Source: Ichthyosporea sp. XGB-2017a (Eukaryota; Opisthokonta; Ichthyosporea). Taken from it: a stretch of DNA of 63,396 nt. Each line of letters opens with the position of its first letter. The first letter of the stretch is position 1. Location: assembly GCA_002811675.1 (NCBI GenBank), contig PDIM01000009.1, positions 22,165-85,560 on the forward strand, in the 5' to 3' direction. A program made the translations under genes and the position numbers. Shown here one piece after another: positions 46,855 through 57,374 of this stretch. The notes under the pieces were generated by a model that saw nothing but the letters and a program-made list of their open reading frames with translations, made no database searches and was not told the origin of the DNA.

Positions 46855-47297
46855 TTTAATCTACAACAAGTTCTTAATCTACAACAAGTTCTTATTTGTC
46901 TTCCACATACGTCAGTCAGGCACCTAGTGGATCGAAATATCAAACAGAAGCAGATTTCCTCACAAGCTCACTGGCCGCCCTTGTGGAGGCTGTACTAACC
47001 CCTAATAAATAATACAATAATGTATGGGCTTTTGCATAGAGTCACATACCTATTGACCGTGCAGATTTATTAGTTTATTTATTCACATGGGGCGATTTTT
47101 CTTCAAACAGACCCTTGTCCCCTAGACCCCTTGCTCAATCAACTACATGATGAGCTGGAAGATACACGTGTCTCAGCCTCTCCTCCCTTGCTCTCCCCAA
47201 GGAAAACTTCAACCTTGCTCTCCCTTTCGTCCGTATACACGTTTGGTTTGGGCAATTCAGACTAGGCAGTAAGCTTTGTTTGGCGCAACTCCCCTCT
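46855..47297. other. Intergenic DDX56/CBM20 protein
   Basis: 443 bases upstream of DDX56 and downstream of the CBM20 gene. Beyond the short duplication no gene or RNA was seen. Confidence 0.5.
46858..46893. repeat. 18-bp tandem duplication in the DDX56 leader
   Basis: AATCTACAACAAGTTCTT is present twice in direct succession, starting four bases from the DDX56 start codon. Exact copies suggest a recent slippage or duplication. Confidence 0.9.
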
Positions 47298-50200
47298 TCA
47301 AAGGAACCCATACTCTTCATTTACTTGCACTTCCGTTGGGCCTATTTGCTTGTCCAGAAGAGTCCGACTGCCCAATTGCCCTTCCCATTCTGGCTTCTCG
47401 CTATCTTCGCTTTCCTTTGAGAAAAACTTGTATTCAAGTGTCTTTCCCGTAGGAACCTGTGTCCGCCCTGTCCAGAGAGGCCACTGTTTATCATCAGTAA
47501 TGAGCTTAAATGCATCTTTTGGATCCCAATCCCCGAGTGTTTTACAGCTGCCGACTATATACAGGAGCTTTGGGGGGCTTATAAAAGATGTTATTCTAAA
47601 TGATATTATAGTATGATCTTTCAGTCGGTTAACTTTATGAAATTTGCCGAAGCTAGTATCACTCAGTGAGCGCTCCATGAGGAGCTTCCCTTTTTTTCTA
47701 GCTTTGGCACTCTTTTCATGAAGTACCTGAATGCATTTTGAATTCTGAAATTCCAGCTCTCTTTCGGCCCTAAAGTTCTCTTCTTCGATACTTGCCTTTT
47801 TACGCAACCACCTTTGTAACTCCATGGCTTGTAGTTCACTATCTGAAGGTTTACGAAGTGCAAGTGTAGAAGTGGACCCCCATTCAGAGCTAGGCATTGT
47901 GGAACATAGTGAATCCCACTCACTACTTGAATTTTCCTGCAATAGATGAGGAGGCAAACGCGGTTTTAAAGAATTCCTTTCTTCCCCATTTGGCCCAGTA
48001 AGAACCATTGCACTAGATTCAGCCAATTGAGTGCGCATACTGTCAGTGACCCTTTTCTGCTCTTCCACTTCTTCTTTCAGTGACCCCACAGTTTCTTCAT
48101 ATTTCAAAAATTCGCTTTCACTTTTGGCAGTTAAAGATGAGACTTCTTCTTCGAGTTTAGCTTTTTCCTGGTTTAAAGTTTTCAGAGTTTCCTCATACTC
48201 TTCAAAAACTTTTTCTGCGCGCTCCTTGTGCTTTTGACTTTGTATTTCAAGCTCCTTTTTAAGAGTACCAACAGTATTCTTTTCTTCTACTAATTGGGCT
48301 TCAAGAATATTCTTCTCTTCTTGCATTGCTTTGCCCTTATTCTCAGTCACTTCAGACTGAGCTGCTTTCAATGAAGTCACTTCATTTTCTAAAGCAATGA
48401 TCTTTTGCTTTTGCAGTCCATCTTGAACACTTTGCTTTTGAATTTCAGCAGCTTTCTCATTTCTAATCGTTTCAATTATTTGTTTCTTTTCTTCAATCTG
48501 CGATTCAAGTGACCTTGAATAATCGTCCATTGAGCGCATTTTTTCAGTGAGTTCCGAATTTCGCTTTTCAAGACTTTCTATGGTCTCTTTGGATTTAGTT
48601 TCAGAAAGAGCATTCTGAGCGGTATCTACTTTGTCCTTCAATTCATTATTCAAAGTTTTGCATTCATTTACTGCTTCACTAAGGGACCGTTTCTCTTTTT
48701 CTAGTCCCTCCAATCTTTCCCGGTGTTCATTAACCTCATGTTGAAGACATCTTTGCCTTTCCAAAAGTTCATCACGCATCTCGTCAGCTATAACCTCCAG
48801 CTTTTCTGATTCTTTTTCTAATATAGCAATCTGCTCCTTAGCATCTTCTTGGTTCGCTACTGCCTCTTGCACATTTTTCTTCTTCTCTTCTTCAAGTCTA
48901 AGGATGTCACTTTGCAAGTTCCTTTTTTTGCTCTCTAATTCATCTGTCAAAGTCTTAAGCTCCTTGTCATGTTTTAATTTCATACTTGACAATTGCGATT
49001 CCAGTTCTTCCTTCAATTGATGCACTTTCTGTTCATTCAAATCGTGCATTGATGCCATGTCAGATTGATGTTTGGCCTTTATGGCTTCACGTGCTAGTTC
49101 AATTTCTTGCTTCTCGCTCGCTAAGCATTTTTCTTCATTTTCTAACTCCTCATAAAATGTGTTCTTACGCATTTGGAGCTCTCCTCTTTTTTGGTTGCAT
49201 TCACTTTCAAAGCTTTCAATTTCGCCATGTAACTGGCCCGCCTTTTCCTTGAGCTGGTCCATGATCAGCTTATATTCCTCAATTTTCGACTCCCTTTCCT
49301 TTCGTATTACTTCGTTTTCTTGTAAACACTTCTCATATTCGAGCTTTTCGCTGAGCAAATGATCTTCTAGTTGCTGTCTTTCCTTTTGCAGACTTTGAAC
49401 TTCTCTACTTACATCTTCTTTTAAATTTGACTCTATAGATGCCATCTCTTTGCTTTTGGTAGCAAGTGCTTCAGTCATTTTAGTGACCTGGTCACTCAAA
49501 GATATATGCTTCGCTGTGAGCGTATCAACTTCTCCTTTAGACTCTGCAAGTTTCTCTTGAAGATTTTTCTTTTCAGCTTGAAGCTTCACTAGGCAACTTT
49601 CTGCTTCTTTTGCTTGGTTTTCCGTAATTGTTTTTTTAGCTTCAAGTTCGCCCATTGTTTTGCCCGCTTCTTCCAACTGAGCCTGGATTTCTTCAACCTT
49701 TTGACTTAGGGCATTGGATACTTTCTGTCCCAAGGTTGCCGGAACAAAGCCTTTGTCGTGGGACAAAAGCTCCTCCTCAGTTAAGCCCAAAGATTGCAAT
49801 GTTGTTCCTGCATTCTTTGCAATAGAAAAGATACTTTCTTTAAATGTTTCTACCGTTCTTTCCATAGCCTTTTCTTGTTGTGTGCACGAATTTGCAAGTT
49901 CTTCTTTCATTTCTTCAATTTTTTTGGTTTTCAGCGATATTGCTTGCTGTGATCGGCGCCTCTCCAATTGCACTTTCTTTTCTGTGTTTGACACAGTACG
50001 CTCAATCTGCTGTTGCGTTTCTCTCAATTCCTCTATTTCTTCACTTGCTCGCCTGATGCTCTCCAGGACTTCATTTTTTTCTATTTGGGCTTCTTCGCTT
50101 TTTCTTTTACGCAGTGCCTCTATTTCCTTTAAATCCCGATATATTTCAGACTCTACATCCCTTTGAAAAGCTTTGACTTCTTCTTTTTTCTGAGCTTTGA

Positions 50201-51170
50201 ATTCATTGACTTTTTTTCTCTCCTCATCGACGTGTTCCATTTCGGAACTGAGTGATTCAATTTCTGATTTCAACATGCTTATTCGCTCACGCATCTCAGC
50301 AGCTATTCGATCTGATTCTGTAGCGGAATCTGCTAGGTTGAGCAGAGCCTCTCGACTTTCTATTTCTGCACAAACGCCTTCCTTATACTTCGCAAATTCT
50401 TCTTGAGCTTCCTGTAGACGTTGGTGCTCCAGGTTCATTTTGGCCTGAAATTCCTTCTCGATTTTCCCTTGATACTGTTTGAAATCGTCTACATGATTTT
50501 TAAAGGAATCTTCTAATTCTTTAGCTGATTTTCTTCTAGCAAGCTTGATGGACTTGTTTTCTTCGTCGTGAATATTTTGCAAAACTTTAGTTTCATTTGA
50601 AAGCTTTTCATAATGGGCAATGCTTTTCTCTAAAATGCTTTGTTTGTTCAAAATGTCCTTTTTCATGTTTTCGACTTCAGCATCTTTGGCCTTAAGTTCA
50701 TCTTCGAATTCCTTCTTTAGGTCTCCAACTCTTTGCTCTAGAACGGAATTCATTGTCTCACTCATCATACCGGCCTTTTCTTTTAAGACTTGATCCATAT
50801 TTTCCAGTTTTCGATTTTTTGCATCTTGCAGAGATTCCTTTGACTTTCTGCGTGCTTCACGCAGATTGTTAACATTCATAGTCACCCTTTCAATCATATT
50901 TGCTGTTTTATCAGGCACTTTGCTTTTCCCTTTGTCATTGCCTTTCCGTTTGGTTTTGTGAAGATTAGGCTCGCTTTGCTCATTTCCCAGGGTATTAAAC
51001 GGCTCTGAGCTACTGAGTTTTGTTAAGTAATCTAAGTCTTCTTCTTCCCCATACTTATGTCTTGCTTTCCATAAAGCCACGTTGCAGTGATCATTGCTAA
51101 TAACGGCTTTCGCCTTTGCTAAATGCTCTCGCACAGGGCTTGAGCTTAAATCTAGAGCTGAATTTGTCAT
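47298..51170 (-). CDS. Long coiled-coil protein with C-terminal CBM20 starch/glycogen-binding domain
   Basis: 1,290 residues, single exon. About residues 80-1,070 are almost unbroken heptad-type coiled coil rich in Glu, Lys, Leu and Ser. Residues about 1,180-1,290 are a CBM20 module: IISFRITSF, YIVGSCKTLGDWDPKDAFKL, WPLWTGRTQVP, KTLEYKFFSK and PEWEGQLGSR, with the Trp residues that stack on glucans. Proteins pairing coiled coil with a glucan-binding module tether partners to polysaccharide: animal STBD1 (CBM20) brings glycogen to autophagy, plant PTST (CBM48) brings enzymes to starch. This one is far longer than either. Inferred role: scaffold on glycogen. No signal peptide or membrane segment seen. 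Confidence 0.88.
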   Translation of the reverse strand: MTNSALDLSSSPVREHLAKAKAVISNDHCNVALWKARHKYGEEEDLDYLTKLSSSEPFNTLGNEQSEPNLHKTKRKGNDKGKSKVPDKTANMIERVTMNVNNLREARRKSKESLQDAKNRKLENMDQVLKEKAGMMSETMNSVLEQRVGDLKKEFEDELKAKDAEVENMKKDILNKQSILEKSIAHYEKLSNETKVLQNIHDEENKSIKLARRKSAKELEDSFKNHVDDFKQYQGKIEKEFQAKMNLEHQRLQEAQEEFAKYKEGVCAEIESREALLNLADSATESDRIAAEMRERISMLKSEIESLSSEMEHVDEERKKVNEFKAQKKEEVKAFQRDVESEIYRDLKEIEALRKRKSEEAQIEKNEVLESIRRASEEIEELRETQQQIERTVSNTEKKVQLERRRSQQAISLKTKKIEEMKEELANSCTQQEKAMERTVETFKESIFSIAKNAGTTLQSLGLTEEELLSHDKGFVPATLGQKVSNALSQKVEEIQAQLEEAGKTMGELEAKKTITENQAKEAESCLVKLQAEKKNLQEKLAESKGEVDTLTAKHISLSDQVTKMTEALATKSKEMASIESNLKEDVSREVQSLQKERQQLEDHLLSEKLEYEKCLQENEVIRKERESKIEEYKLIMDQLKEKAGQLHGEIESFESECNQKRGELQMRKNTFYEELENEEKCLASEKQEIELAREAIKAKHQSDMASMHDLNEQKVHQLKEELESQLSSMKLKHDKELKTLTDELESKKRNLQSDILRLEEEKKKNVQEAVANQEDAKEQIAILEKESEKLEVIADEMRDELLERQRCLQHEVNEHRERLEGLEKEKRSLSEAVNECKTLNNELKDKVDTAQNALSETKSKETIESLEKRNSELTEKMRSMDDYSRSLESQIEEKKQIIETIRNEKAAEIQKQSVQDGLQKQKIIALENEVTSLKAAQSEVTENKGKAMQEEKNILEAQLVEEKNTVGTLKKELEIQSQKHKERAEKVFEEYEETLKTLNQEKAKLEEEVSSLTAKSESEFLKYEETVGSLKEEVEEQKRVTDSMRTQLAESSAMVLTGPNGEERNSLKPRLPPHLLQENSSSEWDSLCSTMPSSEWGSTSTLALRKPSDSELQAMELQRWLRKKASIEEENFRAERELEFQNSKCIQVLHEKSAKARKKGKLLMERSLSDTSFGKFHKVNRLKDHTIISFRITSFISPPKLLYIVGSCKTLGDWDPKDAFKLITDDKQWPLWTGRTQVPTGKTLEYKFFSKESEDSEKPEWEGQLGSRTLLDKQIGPTEVQVNEEYGFL

Positions 51171-51508
51171 TTTTTTATCGTAGGTGCCCTGAACTCTGTA
51201 AACGGCTGTTTAAAATCTGGGTATTGGGTTTACAGATTACAACATACTCTTTCAGGGCTTTGGTGGAAGAATAGCCACTTCGCAAATGTACATACCAAGC
51301 ATCAGGAGACGTATTGGTTCCATTACAATATAAACACTATATAATACTGTAGCTATGCAATAGCAGACAAGTTGACCATACCCTCAGTTATCCATATATG
51401 GAAGGTATGGAATATTTATTTTAATTACAGCGCGACACAATTCCCCCAAAAAGCCCTAATCAATAGTTTGGCTTCCGGGCATTATAATATATATTTCATT
51501 GCAACCAG
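51171..51508. other. Intergenic CBM20 protein/PUS1
   Basis: 338 bases between tandem minus-strand genes, AT-rich, no gene seen. Confidence 0.5.
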
Positions 51509-52840
51509 CTAGCCGTGCTTTGTGCTGTCACCTGCTACTTCAGCACCACTGTCCTCTTTCTCGGGAGCCTCTGAGCAACTGTCCTTATTAGTTTCAGGAC
51601 TATTTACCTCTTCCTCGTCTCGCGGCTTTAGAGAATGGAGTTTTATACAATTTAGCCACTCAAAGATTTCTCTTTCCTTCACTTCAGTTTCCATCATCTT
51701 CTTCAGAATATAATCGTCTTTGAACTCCTTTAATTTCGTCTCTGTATCTTCGTCATTTTCCCAATCCAATGGTCCCCATGGAACACTCTTATCCTTTTTT
51801 ACCTTTTTGTTATAGTACTCGAAATGGCACCTAGAAAGAACAAGCCCTAATCCAGGGGCTCTCGGTAAGGCCATTCTGGGTGCCAAAAAGCTTTCTGCAA
51901 TCTTTCCCAAGTCATGCTCCCCCCTTACAACAGCCATTGTCATTCCAACCATCTTACGAATCTGATGAAGAACAAAGCTTTGACCTTTGACCTTAAGTAC
52001 CACAACTTCCAAATCTTCAACAACTGTTTTCCCCTCGCTCTCCGTTTCTACCTTCATGATGTACGGCTCTGAACATTCAAAGCTCATTATAAATCTATTT
52101 GCAGACATATCACTAAAATCCTTTCCCGACGTATAGTTGTGGAAATTGTGAGTGCCATTGAAATGCTTTAACACATTCCGTATTGTTTGGACTCTCTCTG
52201 CTTCAATGCGGTAAGTTGTTGTTGTTTCAGACGGAGGTGCAAAAGCATATGTAGGAGTAACATACTCGTATGTACGCGCATCACATGCATTCTTGCAGTT
52301 GAATCCTCCAATCGTTCTTCTTGCCCCAAAGCAACGGATCTGAGGAACTAGATGCTCGTTGATCTTTTCTACCAAATTTGGAATTAAAACACATTTAAAA
52401 GAAACAACTTGGCCCCCAGCATGTACCCCTTTATCAGTTCTTGCAGTCCTTTGAAAATGAATCTTCCCTGGGTTCATTTTGTTCGATTCCGACACCGCTC
52501 CAGACTTCCACAATGCTGTCATTAGATCACACTCAATTGTTTTCTGCCCGGGATTAATTTGCATGCCACTGTACCCAGTTCCATTATACGCGAGCAGCAA
52601 TGCAATCTTCTTTTTCTGATATGAAGGTCGATAAGTCTTTTCTTTTTCTTCTGTTTTACCCGAACCCTCTTGAGCAGAGCTATTCCAAGACCTACGCCTT
52701 TGGGGACAATAGTCGGTATTTCTTTTGCCCCCAGAAGGGTTTTCTCCTACAACCTCCGCTTTTCTTTTCTGAGGAGGGTTCTTTTCCTGACTTTGCTCAC
52801 TCGGTGGCGGTTGCTCCACACTTTTAGTGTCCTTATTCAT
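51509..52840 (-). CDS. PUS1: tRNA pseudouridine synthase Pus1
   Basis: Isomerises uridines in tRNA (and U2 snRNA in yeast) in the nucleus and mitochondria. 443 residues, single exon. After a charged leader of about 75 residues: IALLLAYNGTGYSGMQ, TIECDLMTAL, the catalytic Asp in ARTDKGVHAGGQV, IRCFGARRT, CDARTYEYVTPTYAF, NFHNYTSGKDF, FVLHQIRKMVGM and MALPRAPGLGLVLSRCHFE. All are TruA/Pus1 family blocks. The tail is acidic and Ser-rich. No clear presequence, so a mitochondrial form would need an alternative start. Confidence 0.95.
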   Translation of the reverse strand: MNKDTKSVEQPPPSEQSQEKNPPQKRKAEVVGENPSGGKRNTDYCPQRRRSWNSSAQEGSGKTEEKEKTYRPSYQKKKIALLLAYNGTGYSGMQINPGQKTIECDLMTALWKSGAVSESNKMNPGKIHFQRTARTDKGVHAGGQVVSFKCVLIPNLVEKINEHLVPQIRCFGARRTIGGFNCKNACDARTYEYVTPTYAFAPPSETTTTYRIEAERVQTIRNVLKHFNGTHNFHNYTSGKDFSDMSANRFIMSFECSEPYIMKVETESEGKTVVEDLEVVVLKVKGQSFVLHQIRKMVGMTMAVVRGEHDLGKIAESFLAPRMALPRAPGLGLVLSRCHFEYYNKKVKKDKSVPWGPLDWENDEDTETKLKEFKDDYILKKMMETEVKEREIFEWLNCIKLHSLKPRDEEEVNSPETNKDSCSEAPEKEDSGAEVAGDSTKHG

Positions 52841-53882
52841 TTTAGAGTTTGTTGTAATGTGTTTGTATGTGTGTTTGGTGGGTTGATTTTCTTTGGAGAG
52901 AATGGATAGAAGAGGAGTGGAGTGTGGTGCAGATTTATGTTATGGACAAGCTGGGAGGGGAGTGGAGTGGAGCTGTAGAGTGTGGAGACTAGAGGAGGGA
53001 GAGGCAAGGCGGAGAAGGAGTAATGGAGCTGGGGCAGTGCATTGATTGGGAATAGGTAGCGTGGCGCACTAGAGTGGGCCATGTACATGTGTAACCCTAG
53101 CTAACTGTACAGCTGTTACCATGATTTATTATATAGATAATAGTATTGTGGATCAGCTGTACACATCTACAGGGGTTCACTATGGAGATTGTATGACGGA
53201 CGCGTGGCAGCCTGGTACTCTCCTCGCTAGTAGCATAAACATCAAAGTAGAAGATCCTTGTAGACTCTTATCATAACAACATTGGCCTCTCCTATAAATC
53301 CCCCGCATTTCCCCCGCCCCCACCCCCCTCATCACCCGTACCTCTAGTCTAGCACGATATTACTATTATTACTATGATAATTACTATTACTATGGGTGTT
53401 TCAGTGTTCTTCGCACCGCCACGTCATATGGAAGAAGGATGGGTAGATGATGGACCCTTCACTACCCCCCTCCCTTCCCTCCACCATTCCAAAACAACTC
53501 CACCCACCTCCACCAGTACAAGATCCACCCCTCAAGCAAAGATTAACACTCACTCGCATTGACTAGACTGGTTACACGTCCCCGCTGGAGGTCGACTCGA
53601 AAGTGAAAGGCAGTGACTCTGCTGTACAATCAACCAATCAACACACCCAGCTGGGCAGTACAATAGTGGGATTGAGTACGCGTTCTTTGTGTTTGTTTTT
53701 TGTTTATGTTCTTCTTTCCGATCGCTTGTTAGAGTAACGTTAAAGGAAAGAAAAGAGTAGGGTGTACACTGGAAGTACATTGAACTTCCTTCCATATCGC
53801 AAGCTTGCCCTACTGATAAAAGCTTCTAACGGGACTCAGTTTTGAATATCGCTTCGCTTATAGATTTTAATCTTAAACGTAG
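52841..53882. other. 1-kb divergent region PUS1/KANSL1
   Basis: Mixed GT- and CT-rich tracts, a CCTATAAAT TATA-like element near 53290, and G/A-rich stretches. Short frames only; no gene or structured RNA identified. Confidence 0.5.
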
Positions 53883-56800
53883 ATGCCCTCACCACCGGAT
53901 AGTAGTGAGGCGCTTGTTCCTCGTGCGTCAGAAGTGAGGGAGGGACTTGTACAGGTTGAGGGTAGTGATGTATATGTAAAAGAGCCTTTAACGAAAGAAT
54001 GTTTAAAGAAAGTGGGGGAAGAGGGGGAAGTGGGAAGCATAAGTGATGATAGTGAACATACGTGCGTTCCAAACAATGGTGAAAATGAAGAGGGGAAAGA
54101 AAGAGGAAAGGATAGCGACAACATTTCAAATTCGCCTGGTTGTTCTACTGCGAATACTATACCGGGAACAAGCGTGCCTTCATTGGGCAGTCCGGCGATG
54201 GAAGTGGAAGCTGGATCTGAGCTTGATGCTAATGTTGTGATTAATAGTGACTGTTCTCTCGACGATACGGAAGCGAAGCTTAGGAGTGATCACGCGAAGA
54301 CTGAAGCGCCAAAAAAGACCGTGAACGATGGGGGCCAGTCAATTGTGGGCAATGGTGAAAACAAGGCCCGGGATGAGCTTGAAGTATCAGCCGATTACTT
54401 AATTTCGGAGGAAGACCTTTGCAGTGAAGACCTGGACCTTAAGGGTGTGGGAAATAGTGCAGTAATTAAAGAAGATACTGTTAAGATACCTGGGGTATCT
54501 TTAGAAGAACTTATACCGACTATGGGGAAAAACCAAGCGACAGAAGTGAATGAAGACCTGATGATGGGGATGTTTGATGATGTGAGTCTGGCAATGGATG
54601 GCTCAATGGGTGTAAACGTTCTGGATTCTCTGGCTGGGTACCCAGCTAATTTGGAGGCGGAAGCTGAAGAGCCTGTTAATGAGGTAGTGTATGAGGAAAA
54701 AAAGGTGGTTCTTGAAGAACAAGAGCAGAAGCGCCTTAGTTCTTTTGTTGCAAGACAGCGGAAGGCTGAGGAAAATCTGTCACAGCTCAGAAGGGAAATT
54801 ATTCTTCAGTTGAGAAGCCATATAACGAACCACATTGCCATGTGCAACGATAATTTGAGCGAAATCATTGCGGCAGAGGAAGAGGAAAAAAAGAAGAGGG
54901 ACAGGGAAAAGGAAAAATCTGCAGTCAAGAAAATGCCGAAACAGGCTGAGGTAGCAAAATCAAGTCCAATGGAATTAGATATTCGCCCGGCCGATATTGG
55001 GGATGAAGTCATGAAGGACATAGATAATGCTATGAAGGAGATTGATGATGTGGGGAAAACTATGGTTGGAGTAATGGATTTGAAAGATACTTTGGATCAA
55101 AGCTTGGATAGTACCTGGGACACAGGTGTTATTTCGGAAGTAGCTTCTAAATCATGCGAAAATATTGTCAACCAAGAGCTGGAAGGTTTCAGCGGGCGAC
55201 GTCATAAAGATAGTATACTCACTGTTTTGGGGGATGATGATGGTGAAGGGGGTTTTGAACAGATGTTGTTGAGTGAACATACTGGGGGAGACGATGAGTG
55301 CTATGGACCTCCAGATAGACCATTGTTGGCAGAACGTACACTAGCAGAACAGCTTGAAAATGATATCAATGAAACTTCTCGAATGGACACTGTTGAAGAA
55401 TTCTTGGTGAGTGTTAACAGCATGGAGCAGTTTACTGAGCCATCCATTGAGTGCCAAGGAAATGATTCAGCTGCAGAAGAGGGAGTTAAGGAAGACGATG
55501 AAAGCACAGATGATAGTGAGCCTGAACCGACATCCGTGAGCTTAAGAAAGGCGGTTAAATTTGTGAATATATGTCGCGAATTCGTGGATTCGGACGCCAC
55601 TGCTGAGAGTGATAGCGATGATGAAGAGCTTGATGGTATTGAAAATAAGTTTGCACAATCTGAATACTTTCAGAAGCTTGTTGATGTGGAAACGGAGTGG
55701 CAAAAAGCGCGTGGTGAAGTTGCTTGGAGGTGGTCATGGCTTGATCATTCAATTGATATGCTGGAAGAGGAGCTTGAGGAGCAGACACACAACTTTCGTA
55801 AGTTTGAGGCTAAGCGACGCGTCTACGCTTATAATGCGGATCGTGAAGGATGCGCTCGTACTAACCCCATTCCAATTATTCGGCGAAGTGCACAATCAAT
55901 TAAGCGAATTACAGGTCATAGTAGTAAGAGTTGCTATTACGAGCGCACATTGAAAGGGCGGGTGTCTTTGCTAAGTAGACACTACCATTCCGTTTTGTCT
56001 TTTCTTGAAGATGTTCCTCCAGAATTAGTGTTGCATAACGTTGGGGAATTGTCGAATCAGCAAAGTACTGCGAGTGGGCCCAAGCCAGGCCCATCTACTG
56101 TAAAGAAGCGTCGGGGTAGTACTTCAAAGGCGCCTTCAACGTGCTCTTCTGTATCAAAATCTAAGGCAAGTAACAATGCGAACGAAGAAGAGGTTAAAGA
56201 AAAGAATATTATTAGGTTGAAATTCGATCCGCTTTTGAAGAGCAAAGATGTGGGGAATGAAGTGAAAGACAGAGCCCCAAAGATCAGCTCTTCATTGAAG
56301 AAACTGAAATCGGCAAGTGTTAAGGGTGTGAGAGACGTGAGTGCTGCTGACTCTGATCGAAAATCAAGAAAGAAGAAACTGAAGTCTGTAAGCCTGTGTA
56401 TGTCTGATATTTCGGGTCAGAATGTGAGGTCTAGTGCTGCTAAGCGAAGTAATAGCTCAAGAAAACTGCAAAAGGCTGCAAGCACGCCTATTCCATCTGT
56501 GTCTGGGACACCGTCAACAGCAGAGTTGCTGAAGTTGAAAAAGCGTAAATCGTGTAATAGCCCATATGATATTGATAACATTGTTATACCCACTTCAATG
56601 GTTACTACAAGGGTTGAAAAAATCGAAGTGAAAGATATTCGTACTCCTCAATGGCGAGTGTGGGATAGTGATTACTGGAAGCAATATGCCAATGAAGTCT
56701 GTTCCGAGGCCGAGATTATATCTGATGATTCTTATTTAAAACGACATAGCAATTTAGAGGCTGTAGAGAAAAAGCGGTTTGCGGTGGTCGAAGAAGATAA

Positions 56801-57374
56801 AGAAAAGGCTGGGAATGAAAATAGCCACAAGCGCAAAGCGCATCCTGTGTCTTCGATAAAGAAGGGCTTTATTCCGCCAGCTCCGAGTGATTACTATGAA
56901 CCCGGGTTCGCTGCGCGAAAGTTTCCGCTAAGCCAAACAGAATTCAAACGCGTAAAACTTGTAACTCCTGTAGTTGAGCACATTTGGGAAAATCTTCAAT
57001 TGGAATACCGTCGCTCAATGGATAACTCGTCCGAAAACATATGTTTGCCGGGACTCTCGTCTGTGCGAAGTGCAAGTGAGGGGTCACAGAGGCGGAAAGT
57101 TAGCAAGTCAAAGGCTCCGAAGAAATCGAGGGAGTTTGGAAAGCGACGCAAAATTGGTAAAGGTCCTCGAACAGAAAAAAAGAGAAGAGACATAAGCATA
57201 TGCTCGAACCATTCGGAAGCAGAATCGCTTATTGACGTTGGAACTGTTAATGATTGTGTTAGAATGGGGTTAGAGACATCTTTGGATGGAATTCCAGATA
57301 CTGAGATGCTTTTGGACCGTATCGTAGATGGAACGGAGCTGACTGACTTGACAGATCCGTCTCCTTCACGTTAG
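53883..57374 (+). CDS. KANSL1: KANSL1-like PEHE protein (NSL histone acetyltransferase scaffold)
   Basis: 1,163 residues, single exon. In animals KANSL1 scaffolds the NSL complex and holds the acetyltransferase MOF/KAT8 through its PEHE domain. Here the PEHE domain starts near residue 893: SPYDIDNIVIPTSMV, RVEKIEVKDIRTPQWRVW and an ERxHS-like acidic helix, closely matching KANSL1. A second KANSL1 block lies at about 614-650: WRWSWLDHSIDMLEEELEEQ, where the human protein has SRWTWLQAQISDLE. The N-terminal half is acidic and Ser-rich; basic runs occupy 720-880 and the C-terminus. MSL1 also has PEHE, but the tryptophan block favours KANSL1. Predicted nuclear. Confidence 0.85.
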   Translation: MPSPPDSSEALVPRASEVREGLVQVEGSDVYVKEPLTKECLKKVGEEGEVGSISDDSEHTCVPNNGENEEGKERGKDSDNISNSPGCSTANTIPGTSVPSLGSPAMEVEAGSELDANVVINSDCSLDDTEAKLRSDHAKTEAPKKTVNDGGQSIVGNGENKARDELEVSADYLISEEDLCSEDLDLKGVGNSAVIKEDTVKIPGVSLEELIPTMGKNQATEVNEDLMMGMFDDVSLAMDGSMGVNVLDSLAGYPANLEAEAEEPVNEVVYEEKKVVLEEQEQKRLSSFVARQRKAEENLSQLRREIILQLRSHITNHIAMCNDNLSEIIAAEEEEKKKRDREKEKSAVKKMPKQAEVAKSSPMELDIRPADIGDEVMKDIDNAMKEIDDVGKTMVGVMDLKDTLDQSLDSTWDTGVISEVASKSCENIVNQELEGFSGRRHKDSILTVLGDDDGEGGFEQMLLSEHTGGDDECYGPPDRPLLAERTLAEQLENDINETSRMDTVEEFLVSVNSMEQFTEPSIECQGNDSAAEEGVKEDDESTDDSEPEPTSVSLRKAVKFVNICREFVDSDATAESDSDDEELDGIENKFAQSEYFQKLVDVETEWQKARGEVAWRWSWLDHSIDMLEEELEEQTHNFRKFEAKRRVYAYNADREGCARTNPIPIIRRSAQSIKRITGHSSKSCYYERTLKGRVSLLSRHYHSVLSFLEDVPPELVLHNVGELSNQQSTASGPKPGPSTVKKRRGSTSKAPSTCSSVSKSKASNNANEEEVKEKNIIRLKFDPLLKSKDVGNEVKDRAPKISSSLKKLKSASVKGVRDVSAADSDRKSRKKKLKSVSLCMSDISGQNVRSSAAKRSNSSRKLQKAASTPIPSVSGTPSTAELLKLKKRKSCNSPYDIDNIVIPTSMVTTRVEKIEVKDIRTPQWRVWDSDYWKQYANEVCSEAEIISDDSYLKRHSNLEAVEKKRFAVVEEDKEKAGNENSHKRKAHPVSSIKKGFIPPAPSDYYEPGFAARKFPLSQTEFKRVKLVTPVVEHIWENLQLEYRRSMDNSSENICLPGLSSVRSASEGSQRRKVSKSKAPKKSREFGKRRKIGKGPRTEKKRRDISICSNHSEAESLIDVGTVNDCVRMGLETSLDGIPDTEMLLDRIVDGTELTDLTDPSPSR

